The translations under genes were made by a program, and so were the position numbers. Below are positions 27,641-40,400 of a DNA stretch of 64,000 nucleotides, one piece after another; within the stretch, counting starts at the first letter, position 1, and every line of letters starts with the position of its first letter. The notes beneath the pieces were generated by a model that saw nothing but the letters and a program-made list of their open reading frames with translations, was not told the DNA's origin and searched no databases. Source of the stretch: Candidatus Omnitrophota bacterium (GTDB lineage: Bacteria; Omnitrophota; Omnitrophia; Omnitrophales; Aquincolibacteriaceae). The stretch lies in the NCBI GenBank assembly GCA_030698625.1, contig JAUYMS010000033.1, forward strand, positions 38,361 to 102,360, written 5' to 3'.

Positions 27641-28477
27641 TTACGCTGCGGCCTCGACAGCCTCGCGGCTGAGATGTTCCATAATGAAATCGACGGCCTG
27701 CCGAGAGATGAAGACATTACCGCCCTCAAAATTGATCGCCGCCAAAGTCTTCTCATTAAGCAATCCGCCCTTTGTTAACGCAATGTCATCCACGACTCCG
27801 GTGAGCAGATCTACGAGAATTTTTTCTCGGAATCGCTTCGCAAATTCGGCATTAGTGAGATTAGACGGCTCTTTGACCTCCTTAGCGAGCTTTAATGCAA
27901 TAACGACTTGAAGCAGCGAGGCCGACGCATCCACGAACGGGTCATTGACCGTTTCGTTCGGCGTAATGCCGACGCCGATGGCAAGAGCGTTGTTGTTATC
28001 TAGAGAAGTCTCCTCGAATGCAAGAAACGGTAGGACACTTTGTCTATCAAGGCTGCTACTGCGTATGCTGCGGAGGTTGCGCGCTTTCGTAAAGACGACC
28101 CCATTCTCACGTAGAGGGTTGAACTCTTCGGTTACTTTTCCGTCTCCAAAGGCGATAACGCGATCAATATGTTCTTTGACTCGTAGGAGATCCGTTACAA
28201 AATTTGCGACCGCCAAGTCACTATCTCCTGGCTTGAGTTTTAGAGCCAAAGCAAACGTGTCTTCCTGATCAAAATTGGTAACCACGTAGTCGACCACATG
28301 ATTCGCCAAAGCAATGAACTGCTGTGCTCTCTGCTTCTCACGCTCGGCGTCGGGAGCAGTGGCCGCAATACTATCAACCGCAAGTTGAATTTCCAACACC
28401 TTCTGTCTGACGATATCCGCAAATTCGCGCACGCTAATCTGTCCTGATAATTCCTCAATCGACGTTGCCAGTTGGAC
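27641..28477 (-). other. Giant 1 conserved C-terminal domain
   Basis: Residues 8579-8856, after the last RSDLR. It aligns with the end of giant 2 throughout: NFDQEDTFALALKLKPGD with NFNPDQNVTIALKLNSED, RSSSLDRQSVLPFLA with RPSSLYRQTQLPFIA, NPFVGASTSLLQL with DPFVDASASLLQV, and both finish with a tail of type SRxAVxFIMxxL then AAA. Family unknown. Confidence 0.8.
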
Positions 28478-31400
28478 TCTTAAATCGGATCGGTCAATGC
28501 GACCACTAGCAAACGCAAGCGCAACCGCTCCAGCCGTATCATCCACAACCGGTACCGTTACCGCGCCTGGTTCCAACGCCGGCCGATCAACATTCTCGGC
28601 TTGAGAATCCCGCAGTTCGGAACGCTTCACCACCCGGCCGTCGATGACGTCAAGACCATGAATCGTAATATTCCCGAGATTGAGTTCAGAATCCCTATTG
28701 ATATAGTCACGGAAAGAAGACTGCGGCGGGACGACGCTCCCCGTGTCCACGTAATCGGCGTAGTCCGTCTGCAAGTGCTTGCGATAGAGCGCTGCGTCTT
28801 CCTCCGGAAGTTCCGGCACAATCACATTCTCGAGTTTCGAATCCTTCAGCCAGAAGTCCAGTTCGAGGTTTCCGCGCGTTGTCGGGTCGTGATCTGTATT
28901 CGAACGATACTTGTTTGCGATCCTCCCCAACTGCCTGGCAGCTTCGTTCTCCTGCAAGTCGCCGGCCGCAACCAACTGCCTTAAAGTGCGGCCCACCTTA
29001 AGTTCCATACGAAAAGCGCGGATTCCCGTGAGCCTCCCTTGCTCATCGTTAGATGCGCCTAAATAGCCGTAGACATTTGGCGTGTACACTTTATCCGTGC
29101 CGTTTAGAATGCGACCGCCAATAAACTCTTCTAAAAATTCCCGTCGGCTTCCGGCATCCTGGTGATTTTCCAATACCTTAACCGCCTCAATCCTTGTACT
29201 ACCGTCTGCAAGTGTAACCGCAGCGGCAAACACGCGGCCATAACCGCCCTTTCCGATAAAGCCAATCAACTCAATACCCTGTGCCGCAAATTCGTCAAGA
29301 ACCACCTGCGGGATGTCTTGCACATAGCGGCTTACTTCCGCGTCATCTAATCTCCTGGCGGCCGGAACGCGGTCAAAGAATGTCGCGCGCGTAAGGGCTA
29401 CGTTTCCGAGAAGTTCGGCAAATTCACTGTAATTCACGACCTTCTGTGTCAGCTCCCGGGCTGTCACGGCATCAACACGTACCGCCAAGAGTGCCGCAAG
29501 TTGCGCCGCCGCCTCATTATCCGGCACGACGATCTGAATAACCTGCCTGTTGACGATACGGACGTAACCTACCGCTTCTTCCGTCTTGAGACTGTAACGC
29601 TCCCCCGGCACAGGCGCTGCCAAACGATCGGCTAATTCCTCCAGCGAGTTGACGGCATACCCCTGAGTCGCTGCATGAATTCGTTCAAGGACTTGGCGTC
29701 GTCCGCTCTGCTGCTCGTCCGTAAGATTAGCGGCTTGGTACTGTTTGGCCGAGACCCGGTCACCATCGGCCGCCTGACTGGCCTCGTACTCTGCCCTCAA
29801 CCCTGCCATAACATCATCCGCGGGAGCAGAGTCCACCCGCAGTTCGGAGCGGGCGGCTAGGGGCAGGCGGATGGTGAATTCGGTTCCGCTGCCGACTTCG
29901 CTGGCTACTTCAATTGACCCGCCCCAATTCCGAACGTCTGCCGCGATGCTGGTCAAACCGATATTGTGTGATTTCCCGTCGGCTGTTTTTGTCGATGTCA
30001 CGCGATTAGTATCGAACAGTTCATTCAAATTGCTAATGCCCAACCTTTTCTGATCAATGCCCGGGCCGTTGTCAGCAACCTTGATTACCGCATAACCATC
30101 CTCTACCGCAAGGCCAATATCGATCTTAAAATCCCTCCTGGCTTGCCCATCGTGGGCCGCGATGTCTTCTTCAATCGCTTCGTTCGCATTCTTCACCAAA
30201 TTATTGATAGCCGCAATTAAGCCGCTTTCGACACAGCATGCGTACACTTTATCACTCGGGAAATTTGCCTCTTTGTCATTGAGTACGGACCGGCCGCCTG
30301 AATATTGGGAAAAGGCAATCGCGCCGGACAACAAGGCTTCCCTTATATCTATAGTTGGAAAGGCGCCGGTCTGTGCTGCCGGTTGGGCTGCTGCGCCCTC
30401 TCCGAGGATGTTGGCCCTTTCGTCCGCCTTTAAGTCCACGAGATCCGCTAATCTCTCGATGGCGATCCCCGTAATCTCACTGATATCCTTTAGTGGCAGA
30501 TTGATATTGTCAGAAACCTCTCGCAGACCTATAGCCGCTAACTCCCGGATAAACCTAATATGGCGCTCCGCCTCATCCGGATTCTGAAATTCGCCGGCCC
30601 GCTGTGCTTCATTTAAATGACCCAGCGCTGTGGAAAATTCCCGAAAAAATGCCAGCACCAAATCACGCGCCACACTTTGCGCGGCTTCGAAGTTTTTGCT
30701 TTTCTGGTGCCCTTCGTACGCAGCATAAAAGCCTTGCCGCTCGGTCTCGAGTGCCGCGAGATCTGCGACAAAAGCGGCTGTTGCTTGGCGGGTGCCGGTC
30801 TCGGGCTGGGCATTTTTAGTCAACTGATTGTAGCTATATTCCAGCATGTTTACATTCCGGCTGCTATTGTGAAATAATTTCCCGTACGGCTGCCATTCCA
30901 CCGGCAAATCCGTCCAACCCCGCAATTCGGAGCGCGCAACATTAAGCGAGACGGCGCTGAGTACGATTTCCGTCTTGGCCAAGTCGATGGTGTAAGCCTC
31001 TTTAAAGTCCTCGCTGAAGAGCCGAAGGGTTCGCCGCCCCACTCCAGCCGGAGCCTCTTGGCCGGGGGCTGGGGGCGATGCAACGGGTGCCAAAAGTTTG
31101 AATCTCCTCTCCGCCTGAATTATGCGGCCTGTTTTGGAATCAATGCCGCCTTCCGGCAATTCTACTATCGATCCTATGGGTATAAAGTTACCGCCGGGCT
31201 CGCCGGGTTCTATGATGGTATTATCCGCAAAACCCGGCTTCCCATTATCAAGACCCCGGATGTCCTTGTCCTCGGCCACCACGATCTTATTGTCCTCGAG
31301 CGTTGCCGATACGACTTCACCCTTCGGTGTAATATAGATTCCTTTGGCAGTAGCATCACGGTCGATTTCATTCAGCCAGCCAGTTTTGACCGGCCGGAGG

Positions 31401-34400
31401 AGTTCTGCTCGCTCAGCCTCGCTTACTCGCGCCGCACGCGCGTGAGCGTCTGCGATAACATTATCAGAGTCGAAGATTACGACAGAGGTGTGGTTGAATC
31501 CGCCCCCCTCACCTCCCTCGATGTCAACTAAGCCATCGTAACCATTCTTCTTTAGCAGGCTTGTAAACCACCCGTCAAACCCGACAACAAGTTTAAGCGC
31601 AGGACTTCTTGGCACGGCGGCATCATATTGAGAATAAATTTCGCCGAGAACCTGGTTAATCCTGGCTTTCTGGAAATAGTTGGTGTCCGCTGCATGCAAC
31701 TTCTCAGATAGGAAAGTTTTCCATTGATCAACAATCTCGCGGGGAAGTAATCCTGTATCAGAGATATCAAGGACATTCCCGGCGTAACCCGCCGTTTTTA
31801 CGACACCTCTGCCGTTTGCTCGAAGTTTTGCATATTTTTGGGCGGCCTCCTCCTGCGTAGTTAAATAGACGCCTTGTCCGATCGTCACATCCACGGCCTG
31901 CGCATTGACGGGCGCATCCGCATGAATCCCTCTGAAGAGCGGTGCGTTGGCGGCAGCTTCGAAAAGTGCCTGGGCCGCTTGGATCGTTTTAACCCCTAAC
32001 CGAGCCATGATATCTTTATACGATTCCCCGGGTCTTACTGCGGCGGCCTCGCCCTTTTGCAGTTCCGCCCTTACTTCACGGGCGGCGGCGAGGACATACC
32101 GGTCACCGATATATTTTTCTCCCAATTTCTCACCGATCGCCTCCCCGTCAATTTTCGTAAATAGCTGCAGCAAGGCCAGCGATTCTTCATTGCCCACGAG
32201 TCCCGCTAACTGCGAGTACCCCGCACGTACTCTGTCTCCCCTTTGCGGAACCTTCTCTTGCTCACCGGCCACGTGGTAGACTGCTAAGTTTCCCAATAGG
32301 TCATGCGTTGCGATGAGCGAAACAATTTGATAGAAAAGGGAGTCTTTCCCTACTCGTTCGGCAAGAAGGCCGAGGGCATCAGCTAATTTGACGGAATCGA
32401 TAAGGGTCAGCGAGCCCACTTTCGCAATCGCATTCCTTAATAGCCCCGCGACCTCCGATAGATCCGTCGCCGAAAGACCACTCGCGACTCCCAATTCCCC
32501 CAACGCCGTCACAGCTCGGGCTGCACTCAAAACAGGATGCTCGGGATTAGAGCGACGCGGGGTTTTTTTAACATCGTGAAGGATCACACTCAGCGACAAA
32601 ATGGCCCTTTGCCGCTCAGTTGCATTCTCCCACGCCTCCTCAGTGCCCGTCAATGAAATCAGGAGACGAACCGTATGCTCGGCGACCGTCAAATTATCGT
32701 GAAAGCGATGCTGTATAATACCCTTCGTTTGGCCAAAAGCAGGCACCGCCGCCTCAATATCACTATAAACCTGCTGAATCAGACCCTGTGTGCTTGAATT
32801 CTTTTCGAGAGACTCCTCTTCAGCAACCGCTCGCAAATTATTGAGCTTCGGCACCAGATTTCCGATTAACTGTGAAACGCTGTTAATCACGGCGGACTCC
32901 GCGTTCGCGGCAGATTCCGTTTTGGCGCTCGGTTGAGAGACCAGCGGCTGAGTAACATCAAGATTGAAGGAATCGGCTGAAAGCTCCTCTATCGCATCCG
33001 AGCCTTCACGAATGAATGTGCGGTTGGAATCAATGCTGAAGGGTAGACCGATCGGATTGCCATCCTCATCCAGCGGTTGAAGCGCATTCTGTCCGCCCTG
33101 GGACGTGTACCGGCGTATGTACCAGTACTTCCCTTCAGGGATTTTTGCTTCTATTAGCGAATATCCATGTGTTACTGTGACCACAGAGTCCCTCGCTAAA
33201 GTAGCAGGAATGGATATCTCGGCCGATTCAGCAGCGAGCGTCGCCGTGCTTCGCAATTCGGAGCGCTTGCTGCTCGCAGCAAGGACGGGGCTGGGAAGAA
33301 GCAAAGCTCCGGTCTCTGCTCCGGTCTTTGCTGCGCGGGACCCTATGCTCGCGACATTTAAGCTAATCAGCGCCTTGCCCGTCGCTTCTTCGTGCTCTTG
33401 ACGCCTCGACTCGACCAACTGCCCGAACAGGACGGCAAATTCCGGGTCCTTCAATAAAGACCTGAACTTCTGAGCCGAGATTTCAAGTACCACGGCACCC
33501 TCCTCCCCCTCGACAATGACCGATGCCGTCCTATTGCCGCTGATCAGCAGAATTTCCCCAATCAGCGTTCCTCTTTCACTAAGAGTCGCAATCTTGGTTT
33601 CACCCCGATACAACCCCACCTTGCCGTCAAGCAGGAAAAAGACCTTGTCCTCGGCCTTGATCGCAGGCCGCCCCGTTTTTTCATCAATCGGGCGTTGCTC
33701 TTTTTCTTCATCGATAAGATGATACCCGGCAGAGGGGAATTCATAATTAAAGTCCACATTCTCGTCGGGGTTCCGGTGGACATGAGCCAGAAGGTGCGTA
33801 AACAATCTTACCGACGTACTGTCTCCGAGATCACTGACAATATCGGTGACGGCCGGGCTTTGCGCCGGCGTCTGCTGCCCGTCATCAATATCTACGATTT
33901 TGGGCTGATCGTCCACGCTCCCGGCCTTGTTGTGGAAGCTTGACGTCGCTTCCTTAATGCGGTCCTTCTGGAAGGCGCGAACATTCTCCGGAATCAGAGG
34001 ATTTTTGTTGTTCAGTGCAAGACGCACAATCAGGCGACCGATATCACGCTCGGTGAGATCGCCATCACGCGCGACGTCCTCGGCGGTGATCTCGCCGATT
34101 TCGACACGCTCCACCATGCCCGCAAAATGCGGGAAGTCCTTCTCATTAAACCTGGCGATATTATTTTCGACCGTTGCATAATTGTCATTCGCCCGCTTAA
34201 GCGCATCGTCCTTATTGAGCCCTTTGGTTTCCTCCAGATAGACCGCATAAGTGCGAATGTAGATTTCCCTGGCCGCGATAAACCGCTCTTTAATGACGTC
34301 GATATCCGCCCCGGCACCGGCCGCCAGTTCCATTTCGCGCAGAAAGGCGAGGAAAAAGGGGTTTTGATGATGTTCGTAAATGCGGCTGTGATCGGCATCG

Positions 34401-37400
34401 AGATTATCCGCCAGCCTTACCAAGTAATTAAGAATATCGTCATCACGCGTCACAGGCCGATAGGCGTGGCGGCCCGTACCCGGGAGCCCATCTTCGGTGA
34501 CTTTGACCTTGTCGGCGCCGTGCGCGAGAATCATAATTTCAAGGTCCTCGAGCCTGCTCGTGCTTCCGTCAGCGTAGCCCGGCTTCCCACTTAACGCAAA
34601 CACGCTGTCAAACTGGTCCAGCAAGTTATAGCGATCTTCTCCCGGAGCCGCGAGATCGGCATTCGCCAGCACCACACCGAGACGTGTGTGGTAACCCTTT
34701 CCTGCCTTGTAATCTTCGAGGCCGTTCTTTGCCGCGAGTTCCTCCGCTTCTTCAATCCCTTTCAACAGGGTCCCGTAACCGATGTCATGCACCCAACCGC
34801 TGAGCAATGCCAGCGCAACTCCCTCTTCCCCGTACTTATCCGTCAATTTTTTGCGCGTCGTGGGCGAACCGTCCAAAATACGCTTGACGTACGTGCGCAC
34901 GTTCAGGGCATGCTTGATACTGTGCGGCACATAAGGCAGCGCCAAGTCGCCTTCGTCTTGTAGGAGCAGGAAGTGAAAAAGGTTTGCAAAAAGCGCGGCA
35001 GTTTCCTTCTGCCTGTCAAAGTCACCGGCTATCGGCTGAAGTGAAAGTACCGTTTCAAAGTCTTCCCGAAACGCTATAATGGCCTCATTGATGGATCGCT
35101 CCCGGATACTCTCCAACGGTTCAAACTCAGCGTCCGTTGCCGTCAAACGGGGCAGTGACTCATCGCGCCGACTTTCAACGATACCGCCAGTCCCAAAGAG
35201 CACCTGCCGCAACTCGTCAGTATTTCGGGCCGCGTCAATCGATGCCCGGTCGTCGGCGATTTGGCGGCGAACGATATCGACATGTTTCTCCCCAAGACTC
35301 GTTTCGACCGCCTGGATATCCGTCTCAAACCCCCGCAATTCGGAGCGCTGCGTTGCGGCACGTGTGCTTGTTTCCGGGATGAGCGCTCCGGCAGCAGCAT
35401 GATCCCGAAATTCAACCTTACCATCCGCGTGACGCATAATGTGATAGTGTTCCGCACCCAAATCCAAAAGCAGCGCCACATCATCGCCCTCGGCGCGAAA
35501 ATGGACGATTTTTTCGTTCCGTTTAAATCTCTGACTTTCTATGTGTTTGCTGAGAATCACCTTGCCGTCCAGTCTGATACCGACATTGCGCTCTGTAGCC
35601 AAAACTTCGAGCCTACCCTTGAGAGGATGATCCGCGGACGATTCGATGAAAGATACGAAGTCCCTTAGGATATCAACGGCCTCTGAGGCAAGTCTGCGAG
35701 ACGCCACAACCGAGCCATCGGAAGGCAGTTCTCCGAGTTGCCGTAATGCTTCCGAGGGGCTTAGATTCGGCCCCACAGACGACAGCGCACTCTCGAAAAG
35801 CGCCAGAATCTTTCCTTGGTCTTCGTGGCCTTTCTTATACAACGTATTGTACGTCTCCCCGATTGCTTTTTCGAATCCAGCGGTATCGCTTCCGACCGCA
35901 TCCCGCAATCCTGCCTGCTTCTCATAAAGAGTCGCCGCAAGGTCTGCGATTGCCTCGTCGTCGAGCCAGAAACCCTGATATTCGAGTTGACCGTCTTCGG
36001 TCACCGCAAAATAGTCCATAAGGGCCAGAGTCGGATTGTACAAATGAATCGAGGTACTCGAGGACTCCACCTTCCTCTCGACAAGCGTCTCGCCCTCTCC
36101 CAATTCGGGATCGTGTTCCTTGATGATCTGCACCGGCAAATCTCTCTCCTTATCGCCCAAGGCCGCACGCACAGCGTGAATATAAGGAGTCGAAATACCG
36201 AGCGTCGATCCTACGTAAGCCGAGCGGTTTACCGTCTCTACCACCCCCTCCGCCGACTGTCCGTAATAATCTTCGTCGATTCTTCCCTTATACACATAAA
36301 TCGCCGCTTCGGAAAAACCGTGATCGTGAATCGGCGTCTCATCCAAAGAGATTCGATAATATTCCGAACCGTCCGCCTTTCTTACGCGCCGCACGACCCT
36401 GCGCCAGCCGAGAACCCAAACTGTCGGTCTCCCGTTCCGGCCGCCGATTTTGATCATGGGGCGAGTCGGTCGTGCGTCAAAATCCCCGAAATCCGCAGTC
36501 AGTTGTTCGATCAGTTCACTGTTGTCAATGCCCAGAAACCTCACAACACCCGCCATCACTTCCTGCGCGAGGACTTCTCCTTCCTTCAAATGCTCGTCCA
36601 AATACGCATAGAATTTCTGGTCCAGCGTCGCCAGGGCCTGCTCCTGTGAGACATTCGGCTGCTCTGCGGCATCGAGTGTTACGGTAAATGTCGAGGTAAT
36701 GACTTCACCCGATCTTTCATGTTCTACTTGAAAAGCGCCTCCATATTCGTGCTGAACAATGCGCTGAACTAATCCCAACCGGGCGGAACCCGCCCGAGCC
36801 TCTTTATGCAAACCCAGATCGGCTACGAGCAGCAAGTCCGCATCGCTTAGATCATCGACCGAAACCGGAGTTAGGGTGTCGAGGTCGGGTTGCTCAACCG
36901 GCGATTTCCCCAGAAAAAGGACACCCCTCCAGTCCCGGTAGATATAACCTTCTGAGGCTTGCCGCCTCAACTGTTCGAGCGATACAAAATGATCCTCATT
37001 TGTCGTCAAACGAACCGAAATGGCTATTTTGCCGGCGTCAGTCCGTTTCAAACTCACGACGGTAGGAGCCGACTGTATCCTTGGTGCACGATTACTGGTG
37101 GCAGCCTTTCCGCCCTGCAAAAGACTGTCCAAAATCAAATGAATGCCGCTGAATTGAATCTTGGCATCAACGAACAGATCCGCATTCTGGTCATAGTCAT
37201 ATTGAACTTCACCGGCCCCGCTAGCGAATGCCAGAGACCTCAATGCTGCATTAATACTTGAATCGAACTCACCGAACACGCGTGTCAAATTCGTACTGGC
37301 ACGCAATTCGGAGCGCTGCGTTGCGGCACGTGTGCTTGTTTCCGGGATGAGCGCTCCGGCAGCAGCGGCGCGATAAGCAATGACCGGCCTTACAGATGAG

Positions 37401-40400
37401 CTCATTCTGCCGGCGCGAAAAGTGGCTATGGAGGCACGTATCCGTTCATTGGCCTCATCGGAAATTGGGGTATTGCCGAGCCGGCTATCGAGCCCCTCCT
37501 CAATGATATCGGCAAGCTGGTCTCGGCTGAGCCCGATGGCGACGGCCACGCGGTAGAGTTCCTCAGTGAGGTTCGTTCCGAAAAGCGTGAGGTCGTCGGT
37601 GTTGATCGTAACGCGCACTTTGAACTTGCCTTCTTTCTGTTTGACGCCTTTCTCCCGCAATTTTACCTGCGTGGCGAGTGCCTGATTCTGATACGCCCGT
37701 GCCTTGGCAAGAGCCGCATCGAACCTTCCGTCCTGGTTGCGAACGCTCAGATTCGCAATTAGCGCATCAGCCCATTCCCCATGCCCATACTGCACATAAA
37801 CCTTGAGCGGGTGTTGGGCATAACTCGGGATATCCGGCGAGATGCCCAGATTTGAGGTCGGATTGGTCTCGACAACGATGCCTTCTTCTATGTATACGTC
37901 CCGCACGAATCCCTTGATGGTCTCGAGATCAGTCAGGGCATCATCGTTATAGGTATACGTAACATCACGGGGATTCCGTGTAAGGTCTTCACGTTCGGCC
38001 AGTAGGGCGGCAGCGTTAACGGCTATGAGCGGTACGCCCCTTTCTATGAGATTCAGGAGAAAATCGATGGTCCCGATACGCGCCGAAGCCGATTCCGTAA
38101 TCGTCGCTCCTGCAAGTCGCTGCTTCACTGCCGCGGGGTCCGTGGCAATATCAATGGCATGACCCACGCGATCCACACGCAGACGGGTTGCAATCTCATA
38201 ACCGTACCGAACCGAGGTCAGCGGGCTCACGTCGGAGTGACTCTCGGCACCGTGAAAAGTGAAACCCAGCCGATACTTACCCTTTTCGGTTCCCGTCAAC
38301 CTTTGCGCCAACGCCGCATTGTAGGCATGCACTGCATCGTAGGCCCCAACAAAAAGCTCCGGCGGGTTGTGCTCTTCCTGCCCTGCCGCGTCGATCCCCC
38401 CAATCGTCTCTAAGAGTTCCAGCGGACTCACGTTGAATCCCGCCAATTCCGCCCTTTGTGCGTCATCGAGCCCAAATCGGCTCAAGTCCGTAATACCCGC
38501 AGCACGTAAATCCGCGACACCCTCTTCACCCAAGTCAGCCGCCAGATCACCGCTAAAAGTAAACCTCTCCTGTTCGCGCTGTGACACGGCCAACCGGTGG
38601 AGAACGAGAAGTGTGGCGGCACTGTCAAATTTGTGCTGCTTCCTGTCGGCGTCTGCTTTGTCCGGATCATTGAATTTCGTAATGGAAAGTACCAGTTTAA
38701 GAATCGGCGCGATGCCCGCCGGTTGCTCCTCCGCGTACTGCTTGCCGGCTTGAATGGTTGCAAGCGACTCAGCAAGAGTACCGGCGAGGTTGCCCGCTCC
38801 GATATTGAAGCGCTGCTCGGTGAGCGCCACATTGTGATCCTGGTTGTGACCCAGAACCCCTCGCGTAATGTCCTGAAGGCGCCCCAATTCCTCCTGCGGC
38901 GTAATCTTGTGCAGCCCTGAAGCTGCCATGAAATGGGAAACGAATTTCGTAAGAGGGCCGTCCTTGTAGTTAAAAATATCCGTGAGGTAGAAGTTCAAAC
39001 GCCGGAACAGTTCGATCTTCTTCTGCAATATCAGAGACTCGGCCGGAAACAGGCTTGATCTTTTTGCGCTTAGGACACGGGCCGCCTCTGCGACAATACC
39101 GTCATTGCTCAGAGCGGCATAATCGACGGCAGGATCCCCCTCAGCAGCTAAAAACGTGTTCAGTTCCAGCAGTATCCGCTTCATTGCTGCGAATGTTGCC
39201 CACAATTGTGCTCGCTCACCGACAGGCAGGACATCCTCGTCCTTTAACTTGTCCGAACGAAGCAGGCCATTTATCAAGACCTCAGACTTTTCATTAATTT
39301 TCTTTCTATATTGAGGTTTATGCAGCGGGGCCTGAAGCACGGTATCGCGAAGTTCGACAAAATCGTCGCCCGCCTTGAGATGGCTGTGTCCCTCAATCGT
39401 AGCAACGGCATCCAGATCCTCATGAAGCGCCTGGTCTGCACGTTGCTGAGTCACTTCGATCTCGATCGAAACTCCGTCTTGCTGGTATGTCTCGGAAAAC
39501 CGTACGAACTGCCCTGCCAAGCGGTCGACGTGGAATCCACGTACATCGTCCAGGCGAGCCGCCGCTCCCAGTGTCGGATCCACATCCGCCTGCTCAATCA
39601 CAACGATCTTGCCCTCTTCGTTGATCTCAATACTGGCGATGCTGTAGGAACTGACAAACCACAAATACGAGTCGGCGTTGACCTGCCTGGCGTAATAGCG
39701 AGTCTGCCAGACAAGTGCATCGGTACGCTCTTTGATTTGCTCTTCGGCAACTCCCCTTTCGCGCAGTTCCTGTTCGATCTCCCGGGAAAAATTCGGATTG
39801 TCGATGATCTCGTCATTGATTGCGGCCGCAATGACTTCGTTGAATTTTTCCCTGTGCTTGTCGATTTCTTTATCCACCGCATGCAGGGCTTCCAGGGTTT
39901 CGCGATCGGCGCGCCCCGTCTCGCGGATCTCGTTTTCGATCTGCAGGATAGCGCGAAGGCGCTGAAACTCGAGGCGGCTCCGCTCGGCATAGAGATGATT
40001 AACCTTCTGACGGGCTGATATTTTCAACAGGGCGCGAAGAAATGCCCGGGTTTGCTGCCAGGGCTGCAGCCGGCTGCGCGACACGTCGATCGAAGTCGCG
40101 ATACCGGTGAGTGCAGTGCCCGCGTTATCAAGGCGGTTGGCATGAAAATCCGAACCGGCCTCCTGCAGCTCCCGCCCTAACGCAAGGACATGTGGATTTG
40201 CACCCGCATTGTCCAGAAACGCGGAGGTTTCCTCTTCGGTGCCGATGCCGAAATCACCCTGGCGAAGAATGGCTTCTTTGAATTCAGCATATTCGAGCGG
40301 CTTCAGTTCTAAGGCGTCCTGCAAATTCCCTTCCGCGCCGGAGCGGCTATTCAGGGCGGCGAGTATTTCGAGCGCATACAGGCGATTGTTTTTGTATTCT

